Below, one piece after another: positions 62,903-64,000 of a DNA stretch of 64,000 nucleotides. The DNA comes from Pseudodesulfovibrio sediminis (GTDB lineage Bacteria > Desulfobacterota > Desulfovibrionia > Desulfovibrionales > Desulfovibrionaceae), in the NCBI RefSeq assembly GCF_020886695.1, contig NZ_AP024485.1, forward strand, positions 505,001 through 569,000, read 5' to 3'. The position numbers were made by a program, and so were the translations under genes. Position 1 is the stretch's first letter. The number at the start of each line of letters is the position of its first letter. The notes beneath the pieces are model-generated. The model ran no database searches, was not told the DNA's origin, and saw nothing but the letters and a program-made list of their open reading frames with translations.

Positions 62903-64000
62903 TTACCTTTGTTGCGATGTATCCCATGCCGGAGCAAAAGCAGCGCCCTTTCCGGTAGAGATTTTTCTCGGTGTATCACCATGTCGCGTTGTTAAATACA
63001 GTTTATACTCCCCTAAACGGTTAGAGGCGAATGCAACAAAATATCCATCAGGTCCAAACGCGGGGTATTCATCATTTCCCGGACCAAAGGTCAACTGCTT
63101 TTCTCGACCAGTGGTCAGGTCGATGAGATAAATCCTATGTCCTTGGGAAGTTTGATGTGTATACGCCACATATCGTCCATCAGGGCTGATACAAGGATGG
63201 GTATTGTACTTACCCGTCCTGGTCAGACGACGAACAGTTCCTGTTTTTATTTCAAGTAGATAAATGTGAGGGTTCCCGGCCCGGCCAGAGGTGAATACCA
63301 TTTTCTCACCGCGTCGGTCAAAACTCGGCGAGACATCGATGTACGGACTCTTCGCCAGTATTTTTCCAGGTTTGAATGAGCTGGAAAGCTCATAGATATT
63401 GGTTGCGCCGTTTCTGTTGAGCGAGACATACAGTACATCATCAGGGCCAAAGACAGGACTGATGATCGAGTTGCCCATTCCTTTGTAGCGACGACGTATG
63501 CGCTTGTTGACTCCATCATAAACGCCCAGCTCATGCCGTGTCTTCCCAATATGAGTAAACACGATACTTTCACCATCAGCGGACCAGTCTGGACTCAGAT
63601 TGTACCCACCGAGACGCGTAATTCGTTTCAAATTTCTGCCCTGAGGCAAAACAGTGAAGATTTCCTTGTTCTTTCCTTCCTGCCTGACAAAGGCAATCGG
63701 AGAACTAAAAAAGCCCTTCTTGCCAGTCAGCGCTTCAAGAAACGAAGAACAAAACCGATCAGCCACCAGCGGGAGATGTGCGGTGACATCACGATAGGAC
63801 TTGCCCACCACCCTGCGACCGCTGAACGTTTCAAAAGCGCGCATCTCTATATAGTCACCATTCCAGCCAGTGGTCACACACAAATCGACACGAGCAAGCT
63901 GAAAAGGCTTGAAATCAATTTCCGCCCCTTTCACCCCTTTACTGGGATCGCCACCAAGCAGGGTCTCCACCGGGACAAGAGACAGGAAGGGAATATAGCC
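62903..64000 (-). CDS. tolB: Tol-Pal system protein TolB, partial
   Basis: The frame is open to the window edge, so the N-terminus (signal peptide and part of the first domain) is missing; about 365 residues are visible. It contains the end of the TolB N-terminal domain and several WD40-like beta-propeller repeats: NLSPDWSADGESIVFTH, SPSFDRRGEKMVFTSGRAG, NTHPCISPDGRYVAYTHQ and DEYPAFGPDGYFVAFASNRL. TolB is a periplasmic partner of Pal and TolA in outer-membrane constriction. tolQRA are presumably just beyond the window. Confidence 0.94.
   Translation of the reverse strand, partial: GYIPFLSLVPVETLLGGDPSKGVKGAEIDFKPFQLARVDLCVTTGWNGDYIEMRAFETFSGRRVVGKSYRDVTAHLPLVADRFCSSFLEALTGKKGFFSSPIAFVRQEGKNKEIFTVLPQGRNLKRITRLGGYNLSPDWSADGESIVFTHIGKTRHELGVYDGVNKRIRRRYKGMGNSIISPVFGPDDVLYVSLNRNGATNIYELSSSFKPGKILAKSPYIDVSPSFDRRGEKMVFTSGRAGNPHIYLLEIKTGTVRRLTRTGKYNTHPCISPDGRYVAYTHQTSQGHRIYLIDLTTGREKQLTFGPGNDEYPAFGPDGYFVAFASNRLGEYKLYLTTRHGDTPRKISTGKGAAFAPAWDTSQQR

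Overview
The window looks like a chromosomal segment of a free-living, anaerobic, Gram-negative sulfate-reducing bacterium of the Desulfovibrionaceae (Desulfovibrio/Pseudodesulfovibrio type). Supporting signs are a one-cluster ferredoxin with the Desulfovibrio gigas cysteine pattern, a two-gene 2-oxoacid:ferredoxin oxidoreductase, a family II pyrophosphatase, and a mannose-family PTS set joined to rapZ, ptsN, hpf and rpoN. LPS transport and Tol-Pal genes show an outer membrane. Genus level is inference. Nothing in composition or gene content points to a prophage, island, IS element or CRISPR array.

Layout. 1-1.65 kb (+): end of a truncated gene, then dapA. 1.8-13.2 kb (-): one long, tightly packed run, pyrG-kdsA-kdsC-lptC-lptA-lptB-rpoN-hpf-ptsN-rapZ-EIIA-EIIB-EIIC-ppaC, coupling Kdo/LPS assembly to sigma-54 and PTS regulation. 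The EIIC frame is broken at a run of nine T. 13.3-15.1 kb (+): purQ, tadA and a NifX-like cluster-binding protein. 15.2-16.9 kb: a cysteine hydrolase and a divergent GlxA-type regulator. Then tRNA-Ser(CGA), a periplasmic binding protein divergent from a chemoreceptor (17.2-20.6 kb), and small single genes: an alkyltransferase-like protein, EamA permease, DUF1499 lipoprotein, ferredoxin, TSUP permease and CHASE2-adenylate cyclase.

26.4-30.1 kb (+): biotin carboxylase and a fused AccA-AccD carboxyltransferase. 30.3-32.6 kb (+): a degenerate GGDEF-EAL-CBS-GGDEF protein. 32.6-43.9 kb (-): ettA, korB, korA, a ferritin with a Fur-like box, recD2, recR, ybaB, dnaX and ilvE. 44.2-49.5 kb (+): alaC-hom-apgM-ybgC, a likely amino-acid operon in which the ApgM-like protein may be the homoserine kinase, then an amidohydrolase and a small lipoprotein.

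49.5-59.7 kb (-): a BMP-family ABC importer preceded by gpt (purine uptake plus salvage), a flavoprotein disulfide reductase, a VTT membrane protein, glucokinase, and motB-motA. 59.9-62.1 kb (+): maf, a GNAT acetyltransferase, a DinB-fold protein and pgpA. 62.2-64 kb (-): pal and a tolB that runs off the window end.

Most of the window is housekeeping. I did not find a convincing wholly new system. The points most worth a second look are the EIIC frameshift at the T9 tract, the ApgM-like protein next to hom, the multi-domain c-di-GMP protein, the SH3-LptA fusion, and several uncharacterised palindromes or repeats in promoter regions.
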